A DNA stretch of 6,566 bases from an uncultured Collinsella sp. (GTDB lineage Bacteria; Actinomycetota; Coriobacteriia; Coriobacteriales; Coriobacteriaceae): positions 1-6,566 of the forward strand of contig CAUGKA010000117.1 of assembly GCA_959599615.1 (NCBI GenBank), read 5' to 3'. Both the position numbers and the translations under genes were made by a program. Within the stretch, counting starts at the first letter, position 1; each line of letters opens with the position of its first letter. The notes under the pieces were generated by a model. The model was not told where the DNA came from, made no database searches, and was given only the letters and a program-made list of their open reading frames with translations. This document shows positions 1-6,211 of this stretch, one piece after another.

Positions 1-115
1 GTTTTTGGCCGATAGATGTTACAGAACGAGATTTTTCGGCAGCCGGCCCCCGTTTGTCTAAATCTGTAACACGAGGGACGGATTTTGCCGAGTAGCTGTT
101 ACAGATTGAGATTTT
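1..115. repeat. 115-bp direct repeat, copy A (end of a palindromic repeat array)
   Basis: This stretch matches 2021-2135 with 5 differences (positions 56, 62, 79, 108 and 113). It holds the right arm of one palindromic unit (GTTACAGAACGAGAT from 18; its left arm lies outside the window) and one complete unit with arms AATCTGTAAC (61-70) and GTTACAGATT (98-107) around a 27-nt loop. The repeat may extend to the left, because the window starts inside it. Similarity to copy B stops abruptly after 115. Confidence 0.93.
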
Positions 116-368
116 GTTGTTGCTCTCCTTTATGAGTGAATCTTGACTCTTTTTATTATGTGAGGCGGACGGGCTATCGATAATCACGGGCCGGATGGAT
201 TGACTTGTCGATTGATAGACTCCAATTGGAAGGAGCTGCGACGACCCTTAACGATCCTTAACTAGAAACAGTGACGTCTTAAAAACAATAAAGGGACCGC
301 TATGTAGGGGCCGTCTATACGATGCCTTTGACTTACACTTCTTTATGGAGCCATGTAAGGAGGCGGCA
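116..368. other. Non-coding leader upstream of the AlbA_2 gene
   Basis: No gene is supported in these 253 bases. Visible elements are a perfect palindrome TCCAATTGGA (221-230), two CCTTAAC boxes 10 bp apart (246-252 and 256-262), and TTGACT hexamers at 143-148 and 328-333. Neither hexamer has a convincing -10 box at 16-18 bp, so no promoter is called. The stretch is more AT-rich than the coding regions, consistent with a regulatory leader. Confidence 0.5.
357..363 (+). promoter_or_regulatory. Strong Shine-Dalgarno (AAGGAGG) fixing the true start of the AlbA_2 gene
   Basis: AAGGAGG lies 5 nt before ATG 369. It selects that codon over the in-frame ATG at 345, which has no ribosome site, and over ATG 457 in the other frame. 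It shows that the 5' part of the broken gene was designed for efficient translation. Confidence 0.85.
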
Positions 369-1812
369 ATGCAGCAACCCATCGCGACAAACGATGTGAT
401 TCTATTTTCCACTCTCAGGGAGAATCAGTACTTCGATCGAAAGAGCGCCCGCAAGGATGACAAGGAGATTGCGAAGCATTATTAGTGCATTCGCCAACTC
501 GGCGGGAGGCAAGCTCGTTATCGGTATCGAGGATAATGGTGAGGTAACGGGCTTCAAGCGTAACGGCGCGCGCAACATTGAGAAATTCGAGCGCGCTGCG
601 CTCACGACTTGCACGCCAACCCCTATTGTCCGCAAAGACCGAATCCCCGTGGTCAATTCTTCGGGCGAGGAGGACTTCGTTCTCGTTTTGGACATCAATG
701 CCTCGACCAACCACTCTGTTGCTCGCGTGAGCGACGGCGAGGTTTTCTTACGGCAGGACGACAAGAGCGTGAGGCTCAGCCGCGAACAGGTATTTGCCCT
801 CGAGTACGATAAGGGGCAGAGAATCTTCGAGGACGAGCTTGTTGAGGATTCCTCCCTAGATGACGTGGACCATGAAGTGCTTGATCGCTACAAAGGGATT
901 CTTGGAACCGAAGTTTCCGACGAGCAGGTCCTTAGAAGTCGTCGTTTTATGCGTGACGGAAAGCTGACCGTTGCTGGAGCCCTGCTATTCGCGCTGGATC
1001 CGTCCGCGATGATGCCACAGGCGCGAGTCCGTGTCCTGCGCTACGACGGCGTCAAAATGGAGACGGGCGAGCGTCTCAACATCACGAAAGAACGAAGCTT
1101 CTGTGGGCCGCTGCCTAAGGTGATCCAAGACGCCTACGAACTCATCTCGAGCATGCTCCGCGAATTTCAGTTCCTGGGGCCCGACGGGAAATTCCAGACC
1201 GTGCCTGAGTATCCTGAGTTCGCCTGGTTCGAGGGCTTGGTCAACGCGGTGACACATCGCGACTACTCGTTCCGCGGCGACTACATCCGGGTCTCGATGT
1301 TCGACGACCGTTTGGAAATCATCAGTCCAGGCGCGCTTCCCAATATCGTGACGCTCGACAACATGAGGACCACTCGTTACTCGCGCAACCCACGCATCGC
1401 GCGCACGCTGGTTGAATTCGGTTGGGTTCGGGAGCTAAACGAGGGCGTCAAGCGCATTTATACCGAGATGCAAAACTCTCTGCTCAATGATCCGGTCTAC
1501 ACGGAACCTGATGGGGCAAGGGTTCAGCTAACGCTTGAGAACAATATCGTTGCCAGAACCGTAAGGAGAAGCGAGGCTCTAGAGGACAAGGTATCACCGG
1601 AGGTGATCGCCTCATTGGGGGAGTATGAGCTCGCCGCCGTCAGGTTGGCCTTTGCGAACGGAAGGGTGACAGCAAGGGAGCTTGCAGCGCACATCGGGAG
1701 AAATCGCCGCACAGCAAGCCGGGTGCTTGGTAAGTTAATTGAGGAAGACGGGCTGCTCGAATGGCACGGCTCATCCCATAACGACCCAAAACAGTTCTAC
1801 ACGATAAGGTAA
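369..1812 (+). pseudogene. AlbA_2 (Schlafen-type) / HATPase_c_4 / winged-helix protein, frameshifted near codon 38
   Basis: Translation from ATG 369 gives an AlbA_2 N-terminus (motif QYFDRKSAR, residues 20-28, then KEIAKH), then TAG at 483-485. The protein resumes one frame over at 481 with ISAFANSAGG and runs to the stop at 1810-1812. Skipping one T at 479/480 restores a continuous 480-aa protein. Domains in that reconstruction are AlbA_2 (about 10-130), an HATPase_c_4-like GHKL domain with N-box E288-GLVNAV-T-HRDY (N292) and a following DRLEIISPG segment, and a C-terminal winged helix (about 415-480, RELAAHIGRNRRTASRVL). AlbA_2 domains are linked to nucleic-acid binding, and this architecture is usually annotated as a putative regulator or RecG-like ATP-binding protein. 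Its function here is unknown. Reading from ATG 457 gives 451 aa, but that drops the first AlbA_2 strands and its first eight residues are out of frame. A sequencing error remains possible. No partner gene is adjacent. Confidence 0.82.
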
Positions 1813-1827
1813 GGTGGTCGATCTATT

Positions 1828-1866
1828 TCGCACCTCTGTCGCAGTAATGTCGCACCTCTGTCGCAG
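1828..1866. repeat. Phased short repeat: TCGCA x4 at 11-bp spacing
   Basis: TCGCACCTCTGTCGCAG occurs at 1828-1844 and again, identical, at 1850-1866 (22-bp period). Each copy contains two TCGCA boxes, so TCGCA falls at 1828, 1839, 1850 and 1861, exactly one helical turn apart. It begins 15 bp after the stop codon of the AlbA_2/winged-helix gene. I infer a binding site for a DNA-binding protein, perhaps that gene's product. No hairpin with a T-tract is present, so it does not look like a terminator. Confidence 0.8.
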
Positions 1867-1913
1867 CGGCCTCGATGACGCGTGGATATAGTCCCTCGGC
1901 AAATCTCAAACAA

Positions 1914-2217
1914 AATCTCAATCTGTAACGGGTAGGGGTCAAAAGCGGGCCTAGATGTTACGGATTGAGATTGTTGAGGATGGGCTGAGGGGAATGTCTT
2001 GATCTGTAACAGGTGGGGCCGTTTTTGGCCGATAGATGTTACAGAACGAGATTTTTCGGCAGCCGGCCCCCGTTTATCTAATTCTGTAACACGAGGGATG
2101 GATTTTGCCGAGTAGCTGTTACAGATTTAGATGTTCTAGCGGGCCGGGTTGGTTTGTCTCGATCTGTAACAGGTGGAGGCCAAAAGTGGGCCTAACTGTT
2201 ACGGATTGAGACAAACC
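1914..2217. repeat. Array of four palindromic repeats, 80-bp period, 27-nt loops
   Basis: Four units share inner arms CTGTAAC and GTTAC(A/G)GA. Left arms end at 1929, 2010, 2090 and 2170; right arms start at 1957, 2038, 2118 and 2198. The spacing is 81, 80 and 80 bp, and every loop is 27 nt. The first unit has a 16-bp stem (1914-1929 with 1957-1972, one wobble). The last has a 20-bp stem (2151-2170 with 2198-2217, two wobbles). Loops differ in sequence but carry an inner mini-hairpin, e.g. GGCC/GGCC in the second and AGGCC/GGCCT in the fourth. No cas genes or CRISPR-type unique spacers are seen. The function is unknown. Confidence 0.92.
2021..2135. repeat. 115-bp direct repeat, copy B
   Basis: This is the second copy of bases 1-115, offset by 2020 bp, and lies inside the palindromic array. 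Its left neighbour (from 2001) supplies the left arm GATCTGTAAC that is cut off in copy A by the window edge. The two copies bracket the whole AlbA_2 gene and its TCGCA boxes. Confidence 0.93.
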
Positions 2218-2341
2218 GACGGGCCGCCCCGCCCCATCCACCTGCCGCTACCTGCTGTCTGCCGATTTCCGTTGCGCCACTGTGCTCCCATGCCATATCC
2301 TCTAAACAACTACGCGGCAACATCGCCGCCGCGCCTACAAG
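2218..2341 (+). other. Leader of the ene-reductase gene
   Basis: This non-coding GC-rich stretch lies between the last palindrome and the ribosome site. The best promoter-like pair is TTGCGC (2272-2277) with TATCCT (2296-2301) at 18 bp, which is a poor match to the consensus, so I do not call it. The promoter could also lie within or before the palindromic array, which would put the array in the 5' leader. Confidence 0.4.
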
Positions 2342-2347
2342 AGAGGA
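2342..2347 (+). promoter_or_regulatory. Ribosome binding site (AGAGGA) choosing start 2354 over 2348
   Basis: AGAGGA directly abuts ATG 2348, which is too close to serve it. It lies 6 nt before the in-frame ATG at 2354, a normal spacing. The protein therefore most likely begins MTAPASKLL rather than MSMTAPASKLL. Confidence 0.75.
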
Positions 2348-2353
2348 ATGTCC

Positions 2354-4384
2354 ATGACCGCACCCGCATCCAAACTGCTCCAGCCCATTACGGTTGGCCC
2401 CCTTGAGCTTAAAAACCGCATTATGTTCCCGCCGCTGACCACCGGCTACGAGGAGCGCGACGGTTCCATTGGCGAGCGCAGCCTGGCTTTTTACGAGCGC
2501 CTGGCCCGTGGCGGCGTGAGCTACATCGTCATCGGCGACGTCGCTCCTGTTATGACCGCAAGCCCCACGCCCAAGTTAGCGACCGACGCCCAGATCCCCA
2601 CGTTTAAGGCGCTGGCCGACGCCGTCCACAAGCACGGTGCCAAGGTCGCGCTGCAGCTGTTCCACCCCGAGTACGACGTGCCCGGTGTCGGCCGCATGGT
2701 CATGGGTTCCATGGCCGCCGCCAAGGCCGCGCAGGAGGCCAAGGCCGCCGGCGACGAGGAGACCTTTGCCGCCAAGATGGCCGAGTCCAACGAGATTCGC
2801 AAGCAGGCCTATGCCAAGCTGCACCACGACATGCAGCATTTTGTGAACGAGGCCACCGTGGAGCAGCTCACCCAGATCAAGGAGGCTATCGCCGCCTCGG
2901 CCGCCCGCGCGCAGCAGGCTGGCATCGACGCTATCGAGGTCCACGGCGACCGCCTGGTGGGTTCGCTGTGCTCGGCCATCCTCAACCAGCGCACCGACGA
3001 GTACGGCGGCTCGTTCGAGAACCGCGTCCGCTATGCGCTCGAGGTCGTCGCCGCCATTAAGGAGGCCGCGCCGCAGCTGATGGTGGAGTACAAGCTCCCC
3101 GTGATCATGGAGAACCCCGACGGCACGCCGCGCGGCAAGGGCGGCCTGCAGCCCGATGAGGCCTGCGAGTTTGCCAAGCTGCTCGAGGGCGCGGGCATCG
3201 ACATGATCCAGGTCGCACAGGCCAACCACACCGGCAACATGGGCGACACCATTCCGCCCATGGGCGCCATGCCCTACAACTGGACGCTGCCCGTGGCCGA
3301 GCGCGTCAAGGCCCTGGTCTCCGTGCCGGTGGCCACTGTCGGCCGTGTTGTTTCGGTCGAGGCCGGCGAGAAGATTCTGGAAGACGGTTCGGCCGATATC
3401 ATCGCGTACGGCCGCTCGCTCATGTGCGACCCCGACATTGCGCTGAAGGCCGCCACGGGTGAGCCCATTCGCGAGTGCCTCAATTGCAACAAGGGCTGCG
3501 TCGACGCGATTCAAAACCGCAAGTACATCTCGTGCGTGCTCAATGCCGAGAACGGCGACGAGGCGACCATCGCCATCAAGCCGGGCGAGGGCGACAAGAA
3601 GGTCGCCGTGGTGGGCGGCGGTATTGCCGGCCTGGAGGCCGCACGCGTGGCGGCCAAGCGCGGCTACGACGTGACCGTCTACGAGGCGAGCGATCACTTG
3701 GGCGGCCAGATTGTGCTGGCAGCCGCGCCTCCGCGCAAGGATGAGATTATGCGCTCGGTCGAGTACTACGAGAAGATTCTGCCCGGCCTGGGCGTGAAGG
3801 TTGAGCTCAACCATGCCGCTACGGCCGAGGATCTCAACGCCGCCGACGCCGCGATTGTGGCTGTGGGCGCGCACGACGTGGTCATCCCCGTTCCGGGTGC
3901 AGATTCGGAGAAGGTCGTCTCGAGCTGGGACGTGCTGGCCGGCAAGGTGGAGCTCAGCGGGCGCGTCGCCGTCATTGGCGGTGGCCTGGTGGGCACCGAG
4001 ACTGCCGAGTACCTGCTGCAGCACGGCTGCGAGGTGGCGATCGTCGAGATGCTCGACAAGATTGCCGCGGGCGAGTCCGAGACCATTCTGCCGCTGATCA
4101 TGAGCGACTTCGCCGCCCACAACGTGGAACAGCACGTTAAGACCCGCCTGACCGCCATTACCGACGAGGGCGTGGAGGCCGTGCACACCACCGAGGACGG
4201 CCCCGAGGAGCCGGTGAAGATCGCCTGCGATTACGTGGTGATGGCCGTGGGATCCAAGGCCAACGCGTTTGACCTGGATGGCGTGACGGTGCCCGTGACC
4301 TGCGTGGGCGACTGCTCGGGCGAGCGCACCGCCGACATTGCGAGCGCCATTCGCACGGCGTATCACGCGGCCAACGAGCTGTAG
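2354..4384 (+). CDS. NADH:flavin oxidoreductase, Old Yellow Enzyme / 2,4-dienoyl-CoA reductase (FadH/BaiCD-like) family
   Basis: This cytoplasmic 676-aa ene-reductase is close in length to FadH (about 670 aa), with no signal peptide or membrane segment. An N-terminal OYE TIM barrel (about 1-365) has LELKNRI near the start, H197 in EVHGDR, and the family hallmark RTDEYGGS. Cysteines C375, C378, C382 and C394 fit C-x2-C-x3-C-x11-C for a 4Fe-4S cluster. An FAD Rossmann motif GGGIAG (421-426) and an NAD(P)H motif GGGLVG (542-547) follow, then a C-terminal VGDCS segment closing the FAD site. Electrons should pass from NAD(P)H through FAD and Fe-S to FMN and reduce an activated C=C bond. Relatives act on dienoyl-CoA, bile-acid or enoate substrates; the substrate here is not readable. 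About 45 residues (118-165) form an Ala/Lys/Glu-rich helical insert where relatives have an active-site loop, and the usual HGAHGY motif reads HGDRLV. It has its own terminator and appears monocistronic. Confidence 0.95.
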   Translation: MTAPASKLLQPITVGPLELKNRIMFPPLTTGYEERDGSIGERSLAFYERLARGGVSYIVIGDVAPVMTASPTPKLATDAQIPTFKALADAVHKHGAKVALQLFHPEYDVPGVGRMVMGSMAAAKAAQEAKAAGDEETFAAKMAESNEIRKQAYAKLHHDMQHFVNEATVEQLTQIKEAIAASAARAQQAGIDAIEVHGDRLVGSLCSAILNQRTDEYGGSFENRVRYALEVVAAIKEAAPQLMVEYKLPVIMENPDGTPRGKGGLQPDEACEFAKLLEGAGIDMIQVAQANHTGNMGDTIPPMGAMPYNWTLPVAERVKALVSVPVATVGRVVSVEAGEKILEDGSADIIAYGRSLMCDPDIALKAATGEPIRECLNCNKGCVDAIQNRKYISCVLNAENGDEATIAIKPGEGDKKVAVVGGGIAGLEAARVAAKRGYDVTVYEASDHLGGQIVLAAAPPRKDEIMRSVEYYEKILPGLGVKVELNHAATAEDLNAADAAIVAVGAHDVVIPVPGADSEKVVSSWDVLAGKVELSGRVAVIGGGLVGTETAEYLLQHGCEVAIVEMLDKIAAGESETILPLIMSDFAAHNVEQHVKTRLTAITDEGVEAVHTTEDGPEEPVKIACDYVVMAVGSKANAFDLDGVTVPVTCVGDCSGERTADIASAIRTAYHAANEL

Positions 4385-4410
4385 CCGAGAAAGCCATCGC
4401 GTATTGAGTG

Positions 4411-4446
4411 GGCGGGGAGTGCCGTATCGGTGCTCCCCGCCTTTTT
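4411..4446 (+). terminator. Intrinsic terminator of the ene-reductase gene
   Basis: A 9-bp perfect stem, GGCGGGGAG (4411-4419) with CTCCCCGCC (4433-4441), encloses a 13-nt loop that can pair further (CCG/CGG). It is followed by TTTTT (4442-4446) and lies 27 bp after the stop codon. It separates the ene-reductase from the accessory region to its right. Confidence 0.92.
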
Positions 4447-4478
4447 GCCAATAAGGGTGCCCCTGACCAGCGGGTTCA

Positions 4479-4582
4479 GAAAATCCGAATCTTGAGCACC
4501 AGAAAATCCGAATCCTCAGAACATGAAAATCCGAATTATATGAACACGAAAATCCGAATCGCAACCACCCGAAAATCCGAAT
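4479..4582. repeat. Five GAAAATCCGAAT iterons at an exact 23-bp period
   Basis: The 12-bp core GAAAATCCGAAT is perfectly conserved at 4479-4490, 4502-4513, 4525-4536, 4548-4559 and 4571-4582. The 11-bp spacers are all different. The array ends 59 bp before the start codon of the DUF4143 ATPase and overlaps the expected promoter region. Strict core conservation with free spacers is typical of a protein-binding array (operator or iteron). The cores are too short and the spacers too uniformly short for CRISPR. Confidence 0.95.
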
Positions 4583-4583
4583 T

Positions 4584-4592
4584 TGCTACAGT
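4584..4592 (+). promoter_or_regulatory. Possible extended -10 promoter (TGCTACAGT) of the DUF4143 ATPase gene
   Basis: TG-C-TACAGT matches the extended -10 pattern (TACAGT against TATAAT, 4 of 6) and begins 2 bp after the last iteron. That iteron would sit in the spacer between -35 and -10, where a bound protein would block RNA polymerase. No good -35 is visible, so this is tentative. Confidence 0.35.
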
Positions 4593-4641
4593 GGAATAGA
4601 AGAATCAGAAAGCAGGAACTGGAAATCTGCGGGGGCGGCTC

Positions 4642-5946
4642 ATGGCAGGCGAGAGGCTACATCGGGACGGATACATCCCACGTATCGTGGATGCGCAAAT
4701 CGAGCGCTTCCTTCGTGTCTTTGGCGCGGTCGAGATTGCGGGTACCAAGTGGTGCGGCAAGACGTGGGCCGCGCTTGAGCACGGGGCGTCCGTCTCGTAT
4801 GTCGACGAGAATCTCGACCTCGCGCGTGCCGACCCGGCGATGATGTTGCTGGGAGACCGTCCGCATATTATCGATGAGTGGCAGCGCGTTCCCCAGATTT
4901 GGGACTACGTTAGACACGAGGTTGACCGCACCCGGGGCACGCGCGGCGCCTATATCCTCACGGGTTCCGCCACGCCTGCGTTTGGCTCAAAGGCGGAGGC
5001 GCCCGCGCATAGTGGAGCCGGCCGCATCGGCCGCGTCCGCATGCATCCCATGACGCTTGCCGAGACAGGTGAGTCCAACGGCAAGGTAAGTCTGGCGGGC
5101 TTGTTTGAGCATCGTTTTGAGCCCTGCCGGTGCAATGGCGATACACCGGGGCTTGTCGAAGCCGCTTGCCGCGGCGGCTGGCCTGAGGCGATCGATATGG
5201 TTTCGGCTGACGCCCAGCTCATCGCCCGCGAATATCTCAACACTACGTTTTCGAGCAGCTTCTCGGCGGTTGGTCTCGACCCCGATATTGCTCGTCGAGT
5301 CTCCGCATCGATCGCGCGCAATCTGGGACAGGCGACCACGTATAAAACGATTCTTATGGATATGTTCGGTGCCGAGGAGGAACCCGCAGCGTTTGCCGAC
5401 GAGACCAAGGTGCGTAGGTACCTGGATGCCCTCAAAGGCATGTTCATTCTCGAGGAGGTCCCCGGTTGGGTTCCCGCCGCGCGCGACAAACGACGCTTTG
5501 CCGTCAAACCCAAGCGCTATCTGGCAGATCCAAGCCTTGCTTGCGCCTTGCTAGGTATGTCCTTGCAGGCGCTGCTTGCCGACTGGCAGACATTTGGTCT
5601 GGTGTTTGAGAATTTGGTCATACGCGACCTTTCGGTCTACGCACGTTCGCTCGACCTGCTGGATAGCACGCCCGTGCGCTATTATCGCGACGATTCGGGC
5701 CTTGAGTGCGATGCTATCGTGCAGCTAGCTGATGGACGGTGGGCCGCCTTTGAGATTAAGGTGAGTGAAGATAAGGCGAGCGCCGGCGTCGAGAGTCTCA
5801 AGCGCGTTCGCAAAAAGGTCTGTGGAAATCCTCGTTCACGCACACGCGAACCGGAGTTTATGGCCGTGATTGTGGGGGTGGGTGAGTACGCTCGCGAGGT
5901 CGAGGACGGTATCTACGTGATACCCGTGCGTGCGTTGGGGTGTTAA
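4642..5946 (+). CDS. P-loop ATPase with C-terminal DUF4143 domain (AAA_14/DUF4143 family)
   Basis: This is a 434-aa cytoplasmic protein. The N-terminal ATPase domain has Walker A GTKWCGKT (34-41), Walker B IIDE (76-79, followed by WQRVP) and the TGS motif (107-109) typical of AAA_14-type proteins. The C-terminal DUF4143 part ends in a nuclease-like pattern: E355 and D357 in GLECD, then E371-I-K373 in FEIK. This resembles a PD-(D/E)xK fold core; catalysis is not proven. The family is very common in gut anaerobes and its role is unsettled. The ATG at 4642 has a G-rich ribosome site (GGGGGCGG, about 4630-4637). The gene is preceded by the five-iteron array and has no operon partner within 250 bp. 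Length and motifs are intact. Runner-up description: generic archaeal-type ATPase of mobile or accessory regions. Confidence 0.92.
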   Translation: MAGERLHRDGYIPRIVDAQIERFLRVFGAVEIAGTKWCGKTWAALEHGASVSYVDENLDLARADPAMMLLGDRPHIIDEWQRVPQIWDYVRHEVDRTRGTRGAYILTGSATPAFGSKAEAPAHSGAGRIGRVRMHPMTLAETGESNGKVSLAGLFEHRFEPCRCNGDTPGLVEAACRGGWPEAIDMVSADAQLIAREYLNTTFSSSFSAVGLDPDIARRVSASIARNLGQATTYKTILMDMFGAEEEPAAFADETKVRRYLDALKGMFILEEVPGWVPAARDKRRFAVKPKRYLADPSLACALLGMSLQALLADWQTFGLVFENLVIRDLSVYARSLDLLDSTPVRYYRDDSGLECDAIVQLADGRWAAFEIKVSEDKASAGVESLKRVRKKVCGNPRSRTREPEFMAVIVGVGEYAREVEDGIYVIPVRALGC

Positions 5947-6063
5947 GGGGCGGCACGCCGTGCGTCCGCTGCCCGGTGCTACGGATTAGTGCAAGGGGGT
6001 CAGGCTTGTTTGCACCAAGGGTTTGACATATGGGGGGGAGGCCGCTGGCGCTAACGAGGGCGT
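5947..6063. other. Intergenic stretch with small inverted repeats
   Basis: No gene is seen. GCACG/CGTGC forms a small palindrome just after the ATPase stop but lacks a T-tract. GTGCAA (5989-5994) and TTGCAC (6010-6015) form an imperfect hairpin. GTTTGCACCAA (6008-6018) is exactly inverted as TTGGTGCAAAC at 6314-6324. A perfect TTGACA at 6023-6028 has no acceptable -10 box. Confidence 0.5.
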
Positions 6064-6100
6064 GTTAAGGGTGCTCGACTGGCTTAAACGCACCCTTAAC
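6064..6100. repeat. Perfect 11-bp inverted repeat GTTAAGGGTGC / GCACCCTTAAC
   Basis: The arms at 6064-6074 and 6090-6100 are exactly complementary around a 15-nt loop. There is no following T-run on the plus strand. The right arm is part of the 36-bp perfectly duplicated block also found at 6530-6565, but the left arm is not duplicated there. Confidence 0.85.
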
Positions 6101-6124
6101 CTCATCTTCACCTCAAATGAGGCT
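6071..6124. repeat. 54-bp direct repeat, left copy
   Basis: This matches 6512-6565 (offset 441 bp) with 5 differences, all within the first 18 bases. The last 36 bases (6089-6124) are identical. It contains a sequence like the 3' end of the ORF in the right copy (GT-G/T-CTCGACT), but without its stop codon. Confidence 0.9.
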
Positions 6125-6211
6125 AAGATGAGGTTAAGATGAGGCAAGCAAACAACTGGGCAAATGCTGAAAATAGGGCGCTGTTAGCCTCAAAATGAGG
6201 TTAAGATGAGG
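6100..6211. repeat. CCTCAT/ATGAGG boxes phased at 11 bp (two clusters)
   Basis: Cluster 1 has CCTCA at 6100 and 6111 and ATGAGG at 6117, 6128 and 6139. Within each orientation the spacing is exactly 11 bp, and the cluster has a dyad centred at 6116/6117 (CCTCA-AA-TGAGG, flanked by AACCTCATCTT and AAGATGAGGTT). Cluster 2 has CCTCA at 6188 and ATGAGG at 6195 and 6206. Both clusters share the string ATGAGGTTAAGATGAGGCAA. The layout suggests operators read by a dimeric or oligomeric winged-helix protein; the adjacent ORF is a candidate. Confidence 0.85.

Noticed and set aside
457..480. ATG 457 as the true start of the AlbA_2 protein
   Set aside because: It has no proper ribosome site, its first eight residues are out-of-frame reading of the AlbA_2 N-terminus, and a strong AAGGAGG points to ATG 369.
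1914..2217. CRISPR array
   Set aside because: The repeated part is palindromic with diverging arms, the sequences between are related to each other or duplicated, and no cas gene is present.
2173..2406. 77-aa plus-strand frame across the palindromic repeat and the ene-reductase start
   Set aside because: It overlaps the real gene in another frame, starts in a repeat loop and has no ribosome site or domain.
2576..4564. 662-aa open frame on the minus strand opposite the ene-reductase
   Set aside because: It is His/Gly/Leu/Ala-rich with no recognisable domain, and mirrors the GC-rich third positions of the well-supported plus-strand gene. It also runs through that gene's terminator.
4479..4582. 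CRISPR array
   Set aside because: A 12-bp core and 11-bp spacers are far too short; an iteron or operator array fits better.
4408..4599. 63-aa plus-strand frame through the terminator and iterons
   Set aside because: Its composition simply reflects translation of the hairpin and the repeated GAAAATCCGAAT core.
6023..6028. Perfect TTGACA as a promoter for the short winged-helix ORF
   Set aside because: No -10-like hexamer lies at 15-19 bp; the nearest candidate is more than 20 bp away.
6064..6100. Intrinsic terminator of the DUF4143 gene
   Set aside because: The 11-bp inverted repeat is strong but has no T-run after it, and it lies 118 bp beyond the stop codon.
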